A stretch of DNA of 8,967 bases from contig JBEKYH010000180.1 of assembly GCA_049511115.1 (NCBI GenBank), positions 1 to 8,967 on the forward strand, read 5' to 3'. Below are positions 1-5,577 of the stretch, piece by piece. Position numbers and translations under genes: made by a program. Positions within the stretch are counted from its first letter, which is position 1, and every line of letters begins with the position of its first letter. The notes below the pieces were generated by a model. It was not told the origin of the DNA. It saw only the letters and a list, made by a program, of their open reading frames with translations, and ran no database searches. This DNA comes from JBEKYH01 sp049511115 (GTDB lineage: Bacteria > Planctomycetota > Phycisphaerae > Tepidisphaerales > Tepidisphaeraceae).

Positions 1-863
1 GCCTTTATGCCGCGAAGAGCGATGGCGACATGGTCTGCCCCGCGCACCAGGGTCTGGGCCCATCGGCCGTAGCATTTGCGAAGCACGAGGTAATTCGCTT
101 CACGCCGCGCCTGCGTTGAATCGCCGCCACCGCTGGCGCCCCCGATGTGCGTGGCGCGGCCGGCCGGATCGTAATGCCGCGAAAAGTGGGCCTTTTTCAG
201 CCGATAACAGAATTCGACGTCCTCCCCGTAGAAGAAGAATTCCTCGTCGAGCGGGCCGGTTTTGGCCAGCGCCGCGGCGCGAATGAAAAGGAACGCGCCG
301 CCAAGCCAGTCCACGTCGCGCTTCACCGTGCCCCGGTGCCAATCCGGGTCTTCAATATTCGCCCAGGCAAACAACGACGGCAAAAGCCACGGAAGGCCCA
401 ACGCGGAAACTGCCGACCGCAGCGGCGTGGGAAATCTCCGCGCAACCGTTTGCAGGGAGCCATCCGGATTTTGCAGGGCGCAGCTCATCGCGCCGATGGC
501 GAGGTTGGATTCCATCACGCTCACACATCGTTGCAGCACACCAGGGTGCAGCACGCAATCGCTGTTGAGAACCAGAAAATAATCGGTCTCGCCCAAATTT
601 TCGATCCCGCGATTACTGCCGTAGGCGAACCCGCCATTGCGCGACAGCGGAAGCACGCTCGCCCACGCGGACCAGCCGTTTGTTTCGATTTCCGTAGCGA
701 TCCGCGAGACTGAATCGTCGTTGGAAAAATTATCGACGACCACCGCGCGCAAGCCGCAATTGCAATTCTTCGCCAACGATTCGATCTCCCCCGCCACTGA
801 GCGGAGGCACCCCACCGTCAGTTCAGGTGTCTTATAGTTGAGGATGACGATACCCAGATTCAT
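1..863 (-). CDS. Glycosyltransferase family 2, rhamnosyltransferase (WbbL)-like, C-terminus cut by window
   Basis: Reading leftward from the ATG at 863-861, the frame is open for 287 codons to the window edge, so the 3' end is missing. The N-terminus MNLGIVILNYKTPELTVGCL is the classic GT2 start. VVVDNFSNDDS follows, then SRNGGFAYGSNRGI, the nucleotide-binding DXD-like LNSDC, and LQNPDGSLQTVARRFPTP. WLGGAFLFIRAAAL and FFFYGEDVEFCYRLKKA come next; the ED pair there is the expected catalytic-base region of rhamnosyltransferase-like GT2 enzymes. No membrane segment is obvious, so it is probably a cytoplasmic, membrane-peripheral enzyme adding a sugar, perhaps rhamnose, to a lipid-linked glycan. 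The donor sugar cannot be read from sequence. Its ATG overlaps the TGA of the upstream ligase-like gene (ATGA), which implies translational coupling in one operon. The family is clear; the substrate is inference. Confidence 0.92.
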   Translation of the reverse strand, partial: MNLGIVILNYKTPELTVGCLRSVAGEIESLAKNCNCGLRAVVVDNFSNDDSVSRIATEIETNGWSAWASVLPLSRNGGFAYGSNRGIENLGETDYFLVLNSDCVLHPGVLQRCVSVMESNLAIGAMSCALQNPDGSLQTVARRFPTPLRSAVSALGLPWLLPSLFAWANIEDPDWHRGTVKRDVDWLGGAFLFIRAAALAKTGPLDEEFFFYGEDVEFCYRLKKAHFSRHYDPAGRATHIGGASGGGDSTQARREANYLVLRKCYGRWAQTLVRGADHVAIALRGIK

Positions 864-2269
864 TGAATTGCCGGGGCAGCGGGGATTTGTATGGGCCGAT
901 TCGATTGCGGCGCGGCGGAAACTGTGACCTTCTGCTGCACCACGCGAATCGTCACCGCGGACAAGCCGCTCAGTCCGCCGCAGGCCATCATAAACATCGG
1001 ATTGACCATGGCGTTGAGCAGGCAGTCCCACATGTGCAAGGTAACGATCACCGCCAGCACCACCGCCGGCGCCGCCGCGGGATGCGTCCAGTACCGCAGC
1101 GGCAATCGTCGCATAAGGATCAGCAACGGCATGAGCAACGTCAGCAGCAGCGAGACCAGACCAACCAAGCCGGTTTTTCCGTAGGCGATAATCCATTGCT
1201 GGTCCGGGACGGCCATTCGGCCCGACACATCCAACGATTCAAACCGGCTCCACCCGCCCCACCCGAAAATCGGGCTTTGCGCGGCGCGGGCGGCGAGAAC
1301 GTCTTCGTTGTGCAGCCGAAAGGCAAGCGACGCCGCACGATCCTCATTGATTTTTTCCGCGAGGCGCACCATTTGGTCGCCCGCCCACAGATTGTTGGCC
1401 CGGAGGTAGATGTAAACTGGAGGAACGAAAACGAGCGCGAAAAGCACCGCCCGAGCCAACGGTCGCCAGAAATATTTGACCGCCGTCAGGACGGCAATGC
1501 CCACGGTCATGAGCGCCGCCGCTTCCAGGGCGCGGCAGAGAACAACCGTGACAAACAACACAATCACCCAAAAGGTCGCCGCCATGTGCCAGCGGTGTTT
1601 GAAGGTTCCACACAGCCACAACCACCAGGCCGTCAGCGCGGTGGAAATCATCCACACACCCAGGGCGATGCCGTGCTGCATGAAAACAATCGGCCTATAC
1701 CCGCCAAATCGCTGGGTCTGCGCGAAGGCGTGCTGCGCAAACCCATAAAGCTGGTAATGCAGTTGCGGACTCATGCGCACTTCCCAGAGGCAAAAGGGAA
1801 CGTAAATAAGCCCGCCGAGTATAAAGCCAAAGGCCAGGTCACGAAGGCCGTCCAGGTCGGTGAAATAAATGCGCCCGATCAGATATCCGCCACCCCACAA
1901 GTAAAACTGATTCACCGCCGCGTTGGCCCCATCGTACGGACCAAGATCATTGTGCATCGAGGAGAAGAAGGGGCAGATCAAATAGACCAGCATGGGAACG
2001 TCCCAAATCCTGGGACGCAGCGCCAGCACGCGGTCGGTGTCGAATAGAAGCGCGGCCAGAAGAACGCACAGGGGAGTGGCCGATAGTTTGCTGTATTCGG
2101 TCATGCCGTGGACATTGAACGCTTTCATGGGGAGGAAGAACCAGCCCCAGATGAAGGAATAGATCACGGCCTGGCGAGGGGGAAAGAGCCAGAAGAGCGC
2201 CAGCACCACCGCCGGCAGCGTGAACATCACGAGATAGCCGAGCGGTGTGAATGGCGTCAGGGTGTCCAT
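860..2269 (-). CDS. O-antigen ligase / polymerase (Wzy-like) integral membrane protein
   Basis: A 469-residue, strongly hydrophobic protein with about ten likely membrane helices, for example near residues 12-30, 36-50, 63-78, 90-103, 145-165, 200-220, 228-248, 250-300, 370-390 and 400-440. A large polar loop around residues 300-365 contains FRLHNEDVLAARAAQSPIFG followed by WGGWSRF. A loop of this kind, carrying a 'P.fGwG' motif before the last helices, is typical of the WaaL/Wzy O-antigen ligase superfamily. The earlier RFGGYRPIVFMQHG stretch also fits. The likely role is polymerisation or ligation of lipid-linked glycan on the outer face of the inner membrane. Ligase and polymerase cannot be told apart by eye. 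Start: the ATG at 2269 is the first methionine of the frame, with no clear Shine-Dalgarno sequence. It is first in a leftward operon with the GT2 gene and divergent from the GT9 gene. The C-terminal tail of about 30 residues is Pro/Ala/Gln-rich and probably cytoplasmic. Confidence 0.8.
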   Translation of the reverse strand: MDTLTPFTPLGYLVMFTLPAVVLALFWLFPPRQAVIYSFIWGWFFLPMKAFNVHGMTEYSKLSATPLCVLLAALLFDTDRVLALRPRIWDVPMLVYLICPFFSSMHNDLGPYDGANAAVNQFYLWGGGYLIGRIYFTDLDGLRDLAFGFILGGLIYVPFCLWEVRMSPQLHYQLYGFAQHAFAQTQRFGGYRPIVFMQHGIALGVWMISTALTAWWLWLCGTFKHRWHMAATFWVIVLFVTVVLCRALEAAALMTVGIAVLTAVKYFWRPLARAVLFALVFVPPVYIYLRANNLWAGDQMVRLAEKINEDRAASLAFRLHNEDVLAARAAQSPIFGWGGWSRFESLDVSGRMAVPDQQWIIAYGKTGLVGLVSLLLTLLMPLLILMRRLPLRYWTHPAAAPAVVLAVIVTLHMWDCLLNAMVNPMFMMACGGLSGLSAVTIRVVQQKVTVSAAPQSNRPIQIPAAPAIQ

Positions 2270-2278
2270 GTCGGATGA

Positions 2279-2284
2279 ATTATA
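2279..2284 (-). promoter_or_regulatory. Perfect TATAAT box just upstream of the ligase-like gene
   Basis: On the minus strand a perfect TATAAT ends 9 bases before the ATG at 2269. No recognisable -35 box lies 15-19 bases upstream. If used, transcription would begin about 3 bases before the start codon, giving an almost leaderless mRNA, which would fit the lack of a Shine-Dalgarno sequence. It may equally be a chance AT-rich hexamer. Confidence 0.3.
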
Positions 2285-2297
2285 ATCCCAGAAGGAT

Positions 2298-2317
2298 GCC
2301 GCGGCCGAAACCGCGGC
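2298..2317. repeat. Inverted repeat in the divergent promoter region
   Basis: GCCGCGG (2298-2304) and CCGCGGC (2311-2317) form a perfect 7-bp stem around a CCGAAA loop. It sits between the start codons of the divergent ligase-like and GT9 genes, directly upstream of the candidate -35 box of the rightward promoter at 2319. The position suits an operator for co-regulation of both operons. Arms this GC-rich also arise by chance in such DNA. Confidence 0.35.
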
Positions 2318-2318
2318 T

Positions 2319-2348
2319 TTGCCAGAAGTCCCGTTAGATACTCATAAT
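2319..2348 (+). promoter_or_regulatory. Candidate sigma70-type promoter for the GT9 gene
   Basis: TTGCCA (2319-2324, 5 of 6 to TTGACA) and CATAAT (2343-2348, 5 of 6 to TATAAT) are separated by 18 bases. Transcription would start near 2355, just before the GGAG at 2357-2360 that serves the ATG at 2371. The match is by eye to the E. coli consensus, which may not hold in this organism. Confidence 0.4.
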
Positions 2349-2370
2349 ATCGGCCTGGAGACGCGCAGCC

Positions 2371-3330
2371 ATGACCGCTGAGGAGTTTGGACAGGCCCTG
2401 GTGCAACTGGGATGCAAAGTCCCCGCGGGAGGAATCAGCCCCCCGCGGACGCTGGTTTTCTTCGGGGATGCGCCGGGCGATGACCTTCTTTGCACGACCG
2501 TCCTGCGCGAGTTGAAGCGGCGCTGCCACGCCGATGTCTGGATGGCCACGCGGCATCCAGAATTATTTGCCCGCAACGGCGATGTAGACCAGTTGGTGGC
2601 TCCCCAGGAACCGCTGATGCGTTACCTGCAGCAAATTGGCACGCGCATCGTCGTGCCGCGCTATGCCCCGCACGATTGGCAGAACGATCAGGACCCGATC
2701 CCCAAGGCTCATATCCTGGCCATTATGTGTGCTGCCGCCGGTGTCACGGGGCCGGTTACATTGCGACCGTATCTGGAGCTATCCCCTGATGACAAGGCCT
2801 ATGGCCGATTTGGCGAGAAGCAGATCGCCGTGCAGACCAGCGGGATGGGGGCGCGGTTTGCGATGCGCAATAAGGAGTGGCTGCCGGAAAGATTTGCGGA
2901 AGTGGCGGCGGCGCTCAGACCGGAATACACAGTGGTCCAGCTAGGCGCGGCCTCAGACCCGCCATTGGTCGGAGCAGTCGATCTTCGCGGCAAGACATCA
3001 TCGCGGCAGGCGGCGGGTGTGATATGGAATTCCCTTGCTTTCGTCGGATTGGTGGGGTTTTTGATGCATTTGGCTCGCGCGGTGGGACGCCGCTCGGTGA
3101 TCGTCTATGGCGGGCGCGAGCAACCGTGGCAATCGGGGTATGCGTGCAACGAGAATGTCACACGCCAGCCGGCTTGCTCGCCCTGCTGGAGGTGGAATAC
3201 CTGCGGGCACGATCATGAATGTATGACGGGAATTGGAAGCGAATTGGTGACCAGAGCCGTGGGTAATTGTGTTGCGAGGTTCGCGGAACCGCTTATCACA
3301 GAGACATTAACGATCGCGCCGCCGCCGTGA
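2371..3330 (+). CDS. Glycosyltransferase family 9 (heptosyltransferase-like)
   Basis: A 319-residue protein with the two-lobed GT-B plan of the ADP-heptose:LPS heptosyltransferase superfamily. The N-terminal lobe starts after about 25 residues with TLVFFGDAPGDDLLCTTVLR; the Asp in GDDLL (D37/D38) corresponds to the family's conserved 'GD' motif. The C-terminal lobe has the donor-binding stretch FVGLVGFLMHLARAVG (residues 224-239) and VIVYGGREQPW. A cysteine cluster follows: C269-x2-C272-x5-C278-x5-C284. It probably transfers a sugar in the cytoplasm during glycan assembly; whether the donor is a heptose cannot be told. Start: GGAG at 2357-2360 lies 10 bases before the ATG. It is transcribed away from the ligase/GT2 operon and separated by about 310 bp from the next gene, so it may be monocistronic. 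The length is slightly below the usual 330-350. Confidence 0.82.
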   Translation: MTAEEFGQALVQLGCKVPAGGISPPRTLVFFGDAPGDDLLCTTVLRELKRRCHADVWMATRHPELFARNGDVDQLVAPQEPLMRYLQQIGTRIVVPRYAPHDWQNDQDPIPKAHILAIMCAAAGVTGPVTLRPYLELSPDDKAYGRFGEKQIAVQTSGMGARFAMRNKEWLPERFAEVAAALRPEYTVVQLGAASDPPLVGAVDLRGKTSSRQAAGVIWNSLAFVGLVGFLMHLARAVGRRSVIVYGGREQPWQSGYACNENVTRQPACSPCWRWNTCGHDHECMTGIGSELVTRAVGNCVARFAEPLITETLTIAPPP

Positions 3331-3375
3331 CGCAACAAAACTGGTCCTCAACCGGCCATGACGGCGGCGGCGCGA
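3314..3375. repeat. 15-bp perfect inverted repeat across the GT9 stop codon
   Basis: TCGCGCCGCCGCCGT (3314-3328) is perfectly complementary to ACGGCGGCGGCGCGA (3361-3375). The 32-base loop contains the last base pairs of the GT9 stop and a smaller hairpin (3341-3345 with 3351-3355). The stem would be very stable. There is no T-tract after the right arm, so it is not a canonical intrinsic terminator. It may act as a 3'-end stabiliser or assist Rho-type termination. The GCC-triplet composition makes a chance pairing easier. Confidence 0.5.
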
Positions 3376-3554
3376 AACCCAATTGCTACGAAAAAACCGA
3401 GGCGATTTCCGATACCTTCCGTGGATTTGCGCGCACTACTTATAAGACTTGCCAGCGCGCTCACTTTATCACATGAATGCGAAATTGCCAAGTATTTAAG
3501 ATAGGATATCTGTGTTTTATTTGCTTGCGGCGGGTCCGGATATGACTTTTTTAA

Positions 3555-3583
3555 TTGCAATCAGGGGTGGGCAGGGACATATT
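3555..3583 (+). promoter_or_regulatory. Candidate sigma70-type promoter of the rightward operon
   Basis: TTGCAA (3555-3560, 4 of 6) and CATATT (3578-3583, 4 of 6) are spaced by the optimal 17 bases. Transcription would start near 3590, about 50 bases before the ATG at 3642. Both boxes are weak, so the site may need an activator. The first copy of the TCAGGGGTGGG repeat fills the spacer and the second covers the start site. Confidence 0.3.
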
Positions 3584-3595
3584 GTCAGGGGTGGG
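3561..3595 (+). repeat. Direct repeat TCAGGGGTGGG x2, 24-base period
   Basis: TCAGGGGTGGG occurs at 3561-3571 and, identically, at 3585-3595, so the start-to-start spacing is 24 bases (a little over two helical turns). Both copies lie in the only sizeable intergenic gap before the operon and overlap the candidate promoter. This placement suits tandem binding of one regulator on the same face of the helix, but no known regulator is recognised from the motif. Confidence 0.5.
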
Positions 3596-3621
3596 GGTCG
3601 CATTCGCCGCGGCAGGTTGCT

Positions 3622-3636
3622 GCGATCCATGATCGC
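3622..3636 (+). promoter_or_regulatory. Short hairpin just before the GT26 start codon
   Basis: GCGATC (3622-3627) pairs with GATCGC (3631-3636) around a CAT loop, ending five bases before the ATG at 3642. An alternative pairing of CGCCGCG (3605-3611) with CGCGGCG (3634-3640) would use the same bases. Either fold would cover the ribosome site, which shows no clear Shine-Dalgarno sequence. The arms are short and GC-rich, so regulation is only a possibility. Confidence 0.25.
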
Positions 3637-3641
3637 GGCGC

Positions 3642-5564
3642 ATGGGGAGTCGCCTATTGCCTTATACTGAAGCGAGTTACGAGATTACCGGGGCGGATTC
3701 GGCGTTGCCACAGGTGACGCCGACGAGAGACGTACCGCGCCTTGTAGACTCCAGGGCGTCCGATGCGGCGCACCGCCTGCCAACGATTCAACTATATGGT
3801 GTGCGGCTCCACGCCGTCACAGAACAGCAGACCATCGACCATATCCTGCGCGGTCTGGGTGCCGGGCGCGGCGGCGTGGTGATGACGCCGAATCTTGACC
3901 ACATGCGCCGCTGCATCAAGGATTTAAGCTTCAGCGCCATGCTCGATGAAGCGGAATTGGTCATAGCCGACGGCATGCCCTTGGTCTGGGCGAGCCGGTT
4001 GCAGGGAACCCCCCTGCCGCAGCGCGTCGCCGGTTCGGATTTGATCACCAGCCTCAGCGGCGCGGCGGCCCTGCGCGGGCGATCGGTTTTTCTTTTGGGT
4101 GGATTGCCCGGCACCGCGCAGGCCGCCGCCGCAAAACTGCGCGGCCAGTTTCCGGCGCTCAATGTCGTCGGCCACCACTGCCCGCCATTGGGTTTTGAGA
4201 ACGATCCGGTCCAGATGGAATTGATCGTCTCCAAGCTCGCCGCGGCACAGCCCGATATCGTTTACGTCGCCCTCGGCTCGCCCAAGCAGGAGCGGCTGAT
4301 CGCCATGCTGCGGCTCGTGGTGCCCGGGGCCTGGTGGCTTGGCGTCGGCATGAGTTTCAGCTTTCTCGCCGGCGATGTCCGGCGCGCGCCTGGCTGGATG
4401 AGAAATACCGGACTGGAATGGGTGCATCGCCTTGGTCAGGAACCGCGCCGGCTCTTTAAGCGATACATCGTCTTTGGCATTCCCTTCGGCATAAAACTGC
4501 TCGCCGAGTCGTCCCTGCGCGGAGTCACAACAGGTCTTAGAAAGCCGGCGCCCGCACTACAACTTTCTCCCTCCCCATGTACGCAGGGGGAGGGCTGGGG
4601 CGAGGGTTCTTCGGCGATGCCAAGAGTCGTCGCCTCATCCCAATTTAGCGCGACGCCATCAGTCCCCACTTCGATCGCAAAAACCACCGGTACCTCCGCA
4701 CTGTCCCTTTCCCGTCTGCGCGGCCTCGTCCTGTTGAGCGCCTCAGCTTCGCGAACTCCCCTCACCGCCGCCGCCGGGCGGAGCAGCCTCGATCTCCCGA
4801 TTGCCCGCGGCGAAACCGTCCTCCATCAATGGCTTGCCCAGTTCCGGAATTTGGCGAGCGAATTAGGTTTGGATCCGCTACCCGTGCGCGTCCTCCTGTC
4901 GCGCAATTCCATGGCCCCGCGGAGCGCCACCAGCGCTAGTCACGTAAGCGTCGAACGCGATTTATCGGACCATCGCGGCGATGGCGCATTACTGGCAAAG
5001 CTGGCCGGCGAATACGATGATGAGGATTTGCTTCTCGTCGCCACTACTGAGCAGGTCGTCCTCGGTGACCTGGGGCCGCCGATCCGCTCGGCGTCGCGCG
5101 ATGGCGTAATGGTAAACCTCATCAGCCATGAGCAGTCGATTCCAGGCGGATTGATCTTGATGAGTTGTGCGGCCCTGCGTTTGATTCCTACCGACCGGAT
5201 CGTCGATATCAATGAACAGTTTTTGCCGCAGGTTGCGGCAAAAACTGAGGTCCGTCGTCTAGCCGTGGACGCGCCAGCGGCGCTGCCGGTGCGAACCGTG
5301 GACGAGTACATGCGAGCGGTGGCGTGCCTGCGATGCGGCTCACGCAAGCTCACCGACCCATTGGCGGAAACGTGGGCGTCGAGTTTCTCGCTGGTCGAAG
5401 CCAGCGCGGAAGTCGACAAAACCGCGCGATTGCATGACTCGGTTATCCTGGCCGGCGGGCGCGTTGATGCGGGCGCGGTGGTTGTCCGGTCGGTCGTCTG
5501 CTCCGGCGGGATCGTTCACAAGGATGGTCGGGCGGTTGACCGGATTGTGGTCGCCAGTGAATGA
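3642..5564 (+). CDS. WecG/TagA/CpsF glycosyltransferase (GT26) fused to a degenerate sugar nucleotidyltransferase with left-handed helix tail
   Basis: A 640-residue, apparently bifunctional protein; a typical GT26 enzyme is only about 240-260 residues. Residues 47-295 are a complete WecG/TagA domain: TPNLDH (82-87), IADGMPLVW with D110 at the catalytic-base position, LPQRVAGSDL (125-134), FLLGG (150-154), VALGSPKQE (209-217), and GVGMSFSFLAGDVRRAPGWM with GLEWVHRL before the basic C-terminus that contacts the membrane. Enzymes of this family add N-acetylmannosamine-type sugars to a polyprenyl-diphosphate-linked sugar. A linker (about 300-350) encodes a palindromic repeat. Residues 358-560 resemble a sugar-1-phosphate nucleotidyltransferase (LRGLVLLSASASRTPL, then SLDLPIARGETVLHQWL, then VDINEQFLPQVAAKTEVR and LPVRTVDEYMRAV). 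The GGxGTR-type nucleotide loop is replaced by SASASR, so catalysis is doubtful. Residues 585-640 show hexapeptide periodicity of a left-handed beta-helix. The start at 3642 is the first ATG after a stop at 3630; an extra 46 residues precede the GT26 core. Confidence 0.9.
   Translation: MGSRLLPYTEASYEITGADSALPQVTPTRDVPRLVDSRASDAAHRLPTIQLYGVRLHAVTEQQTIDHILRGLGAGRGGVVMTPNLDHMRRCIKDLSFSAMLDEAELVIADGMPLVWASRLQGTPLPQRVAGSDLITSLSGAAALRGRSVFLLGGLPGTAQAAAAKLRGQFPALNVVGHHCPPLGFENDPVQMELIVSKLAAAQPDIVYVALGSPKQERLIAMLRLVVPGAWWLGVGMSFSFLAGDVRRAPGWMRNTGLEWVHRLGQEPRRLFKRYIVFGIPFGIKLLAESSLRGVTTGLRKPAPALQLSPSPCTQGEGWGEGSSAMPRVVASSQFSATPSVPTSIAKTTGTSALSLSRLRGLVLLSASASRTPLTAAAGRSSLDLPIARGETVLHQWLAQFRNLASELGLDPLPVRVLLSRNSMAPRSATSASHVSVERDLSDHRGDGALLAKLAGEYDDEDLLLVATTEQVVLGDLGPPIRSASRDGVMVNLISHEQSIPGGLILMSCAALRLIPTDRIVDINEQFLPQVAAKTEVRRLAVDAPAALPVRTVDEYMRAVACLRCGSRKLTDPLAETWASSFSLVEASAEVDKTARLHDSVILAGGRVDAGAVVVRSVVCSGGIVHKDGRAVDRIVVASE
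4563..4611. repeat. REP-like palindromic repeat ('PSPQPSP' type) inside coding sequence
   Basis: CCCTCCCC (4569-4576) pairs with GGGGAGGG (4587-4594). It is followed by GGGCTGGGGCGAGGGTT (4592-4608). On the minus strand it reads AACCCTCGCCCCAGCCCTCC (the complement of 4589-4608), the core of a widespread, normally intergenic bacterial repeat whose translation gives PSPQPSP / GEGWGEG peptides. Here it is read in frame as SPSPCTQGEGWGEGSS and forms the linker between the two domains of the GT26 fusion. The identification rests on remembered consensus, not on a search. Confidence 0.75.
4602..4619 (+). promoter_or_regulatory. Possible internal ribosome site and start within the GT26 fusion
   Basis: GAGGG (4602-4606), the end of the palindromic repeat, lies 10 bases before an in-frame ATG at 4617-4619 (residue 326). 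Translation from here would give a separate 315-residue nucleotidyltransferase-like/left-handed-helix protein. Initiation is an inference from spacing; nothing in the sequence proves it is used. Confidence 0.3.
5218..5246. repeat. Perfect 13-bp inverted repeat with 3-base loop inside coding sequence
   Basis: AGTTTTTGCCGCA (5218-5230), loop GGT, TGCGGCAAAAACT (5234-5246): every base of the 13-bp arms pairs. It lies in the nucleotidyltransferase-like domain, across the codons for QFLPQVAAKT. The T-run is 5' and the A-run 3' on both strands, the reverse of an intrinsic terminator. It could be an operator, an mRNA structure, or the footprint of an inserted palindrome. Confidence 0.7.
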
Positions 5565-5577
5565 AGGCTCTCCATCC

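Larger units (their letters stand above)
3331..3641. other. Intergenic region with AT-rich core upstream of the exopolysaccharide/exosortase operon
   Basis: This 311-bp stretch carries no convincing gene. Its middle, about 3435-3560, is clearly richer in A/T than the surrounding coding DNA, as expected for a promoter region. The left end holds the right arm of the inverted repeat at the GT9 stop. The right end holds a direct repeat, a candidate promoter and small hairpins just before the start at 3642. Short open frames here on both strands lack ribosome sites and show no family motifs. Confidence 0.6.

Noticed and set aside
147..713. Plus-strand open frame of 188 codons opposite the GT2 gene
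   Set aside because: Low-complexity Arg/Pro/His composition without motifs; the minus strand carries all the GT2 motifs.
863..2047. Long plus-strand open frame of 394 codons opposite the ligase-like gene
   Set aside because: It is rich in Arg/His/Gln with no domain or hydrophobic pattern, while the opposite strand gives a clear membrane protein. It is an antisense shadow in GC-rich DNA.
3348..3560. Small minus-strand frame of 70 codons in the intergenic region
   Set aside because: No ribosome site, no recognisable motif, and it overlaps the AT-rich promoter-like core.
3606..3619. Possible sigma54 site (GGCAGGTTGCTGC) upstream of the GT26 fusion
   Set aside because: The GG and GC elements are one base too close for the -24/-12 spacing, and the flanking bases do not match.
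4436..4765. Minus-strand frame encoding a PSPQPSP-containing peptide
   Set aside because: It is the familiar spurious translation of the palindromic repeat opposite the GT26 fusion, not a gene.
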